Of a stretch of DNA of 64,000 nt, positions 62,132 to 64,000 are shown in pieces. The stretch's first letter is position 1; each line of letters begins with the position of its first letter. The stretch lies in contig JAHGAU010000020.1 of NCBI GenBank assembly GCA_019925105.1, positions 496,001 to 560,000 on the forward strand. The letters are read 5' to 3'. A program made the position numbers and the translations under genes. The notes beneath the pieces are model-generated. The model saw only the letters and a program-made list of their open reading frames with translations. It searched no databases and was not told where the DNA came from. This DNA is from Niebla homalea. Taxonomy: Eukaryota; Ascomycota; Lecanoromycetes; Lecanorales; Ramalinaceae.

Positions 62132-63585
62132 TTACTCCTCTGTAATCATCACTCTCCTTGATACCAAGGGACTCTGGTCGTTAATACGTTGATGCTCATG
62201 AGCGTCAGCGCAGGCTCGGCGTGAGGTCAAGACAGCAGGGCCAGTCCGTGCAATCATCTCTGCCTCATACGCGTCGATGGCACCCTTCAGGCTTGCTGCT
62301 TCTGGGTTTGGCTGCTTAAGGATGGAGAGGAGTGATTTGGTCAAGGTGGAGATGTCGGCGATGCCGTGGTTTGCACCTTCGCCTCTGTCTGTTGTACGTA
62401 TCAGCATGTGTACATCGACAGCCACTGTGATACTACTTGGCGGCACTGATGGTATTCCATGGGAAAATTGTGGGAGGACATACACATTGTCATAGCATGC
62501 GCAGCATCCCCTACCATGGTCACCCTTCCCTCCTGATTATCCCATAGTCCGTGCTTCGGCACCCAATCCTCTAGCGTGATAGCTTTCACCTCCGTGTCCT
62601 CTGGGATCCTCTCCACCAGCTCATGGAACGGCGCCGCCCACCCGCTCGCTATACTCTTCATGACCTTCAACCTCTCTGCGTTCTGTGCAGGCACATCCAC
62701 TGGCTCCACTTGCCCACGCCATCCGCTCCTGTAGGGCCAACTGATAATGATCTGGCACTCGTAAGCCTCCTCCCTTTCCCCATTACGTTGCGCGTAGCTG
62801 CTTGGGGTGTCCAAAAACGAGAAGTAGAGGAAGGTATCGGCGGATGGGTCGCCACCTTGGAAGAAGAAAGGGTCGAGGTCGCGGAGCTTTTGGGCGAAGA
62901 AGGTAGGGTAGATAACGCTGGCGCCAAGGAGGCGGAAGGGGAGGGGTTGATTTTCGGCTAAGGAGGAAGGGTGCTGGGAGAGGGAGAGAAGAATTGGGCG
63001 GACGCGGGAGTGGTGGCCGTCGGCGCCGATGAGGAGGGTTCCGGCGGTGGTAGTGCCGTCGGAGAAGTTGGCTATAATGTTGTTTGCTCCAGGCGTTGGG
63101 GTGAATGAGGTAAGGGTTTTGGACCACTGTGAGCGAGACTCATTAGCGAAGTAGCCCTTTGAATCACAATGCCAGCGTCTAGAAGGATCAGACTTTCAGA
63201 AGAATCGTACCTGCACATCCACTCCATCCAACAAAAGTGCCCTCAACCGTCCTCGCGATACACGGATCCTCTGGCTGGGAGGGACCTTCCACTTCGCCTC
63301 CCCACTCTGCAGGTCGAAGAACAAGAAGTTGCCATTTTCACCTGCGTCACTAGCTTCAGGATTGACGTAGACTTCCGGGAGGCGATCGACAAGGTGTTGG
63401 GGCAGAAGGGCAAGAAATTGGGACAAGGACCAATGGATGGTCAAGCCCCATCCTCCGCGAAACGAGGCGGGATCTCGCTCGAAAATTGTATGGGCAATTG
63501 AATTCTTCTTGAGGCATTGGGCAAGCACGAGGCCGGTGATGCCAGCGCCGATTATGAGCACATGTGCTTGGGTTGTGGCTTCCAT
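62132..63585 (-). CDS. FAD-dependent monooxygenase (class A flavoprotein, PHBH fold)
   Basis: The enzyme uses NAD(P)H and oxygen to hydroxylate or epoxidise an organic substrate on bound FAD. Three exons on the minus strand (63585-63211, 63126-62484, 62388-62132) give 424 aa. Introns are 84 and 95 bp, GT..AG on the coding strand. The three flavin signatures are intact: GXGXXG at residues 13-18 with Glu36 at the end of strand 2 (binding the ADP ribose), the DG motif 'GADGHHSR' at 159-166, and the GD motif 'GDAAHAMTMY' with Asp332. The second intron splits the Tyr340 codon inside the last motif, and splicing restores 'TMYRGEGANHG'. Overall organisation resembles fungal secondary-metabolite and detoxification monooxygenases (salicylate hydroxylase/TetX-like). 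The substrate is unknown. No signal peptide or membrane anchor is evident. Confidence 0.92.
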
Positions 63586-64000
63586 GTCGCACGGCCGCCC
63601 TTGCTTTGGGCGATGGAGTCATGACGTTTGTCTTCCCCTCCATCGTTCATTTTACAATACCTCCACTCCACTACCCGCGTGAGCTTGATCATTTCCCAAT
63701 AAACGTATTTGCCTCGGGGCGAGAACCAAAGTCATTTCCCACTCTCTCGGATAATTGTAGAATCTCGGTAGGGCTCTTTTGAAGTTCACGAGGTCCAAAA
63801 TTCAATTGTAACCTTTAGAAGACTCCCAATATCCTTTTTGAACGCGTTTATCATATAGTGGTAAAGGAACCGCGTTGAAATGAAAATACCAGAGTCTTGG
63901 CAAACTGACCCTCGTGATGCAATATGCGCAAATGGGTGCAGTGTGCAGGGGAAGGGTGAGTAAGCCGAATCACTTATATTGAGTCTACCACTATGCTTAT
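63586..64000. other. Upstream region of the FAD monooxygenase
   Basis: No gene is seen. The region is of normal composition and should hold the monooxygenase promoter, since that gene reads leftward. A 'catgacgt' palindrome-like word near 63619-63627 is the only conspicuous motif, too little for a regulatory call. Confidence 0.5.

Noticed and set aside
1..64000. tRNA or rRNA genes
   Set aside because: I looked for cloverleaf-like A and B box patterns and rRNA-like conserved stretches by eye and saw none. A covariance-model scan would be needed to exclude a tRNA.

Overview
The window reads as a chromosome segment of a filamentous ascomycete (Pezizomycotina). The evidence is short spliceosomal introns (56-109 bp, GT..AG), fungal-type protein families, and very AT-rich blocks of dead transposons. 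In those blocks CpA and TpG are almost absent, TpA is abundant and CpG survives, which is the signature of repeat-induced point mutation (RIP). A Dothideomycete-like host is suggested by the vanadium haloperoxidase, but this is only inference.

Layout. About 1-33.3 kb is a RIP-degraded transposon block. It holds two full-length copies of a ~5.8 kb LINE (418-6196, minus; 17082-22902, plus), a ~3.5 kb inverted repeat (6992-10520 / 12430-16008), a Ty3/gypsy element (~22.9-27.5 kb, plus), a ~1 kb dispersed repeat (two copies), LINE fragments, and two well-preserved solo LTRs (11067-11229 and 29790-29938), each with a perfect 5-bp target duplication. At about 33.35-36.22 kb lies a small island of normal base composition with one gene, a DyP-type peroxidase (six exons). 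About 36.2-50.4 kb is a second RIP block. It contains two non-autonomous LTR elements of one family (36521-38833 and 46989-48705), a third full-length LINE (40735-46544) inserted into one arm of an element with long inverted terminal repeats (39951-46676), and a partial copy of that element (49213-49533). About 50.4-64 kb is a second island. It holds a vanadium-dependent haloperoxidase (two exons), a ~6.8 kb stretch with no recognisable gene, and a convergent pair: an MFS transporter (four exons) and a class A FAD-dependent monooxygenase (three exons).

How the genes may work together. All four protein genes look intact, with active-site motifs in place. Two are hydrogen-peroxide-using enzymes (DyP and vanadium haloperoxidase). 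The haloperoxidase, FAD monooxygenase and MFS exporter together resemble the accessory part of a secondary-metabolite or detoxification locus, but no backbone synthase is in the window, so a joint pathway is only a hypothesis. The transposon blocks carry no intact coding capacity: the reverse transcriptase, RNase H and integrase remnants are full of stop codons and have lost acidic catalytic residues in the way RIP would produce.
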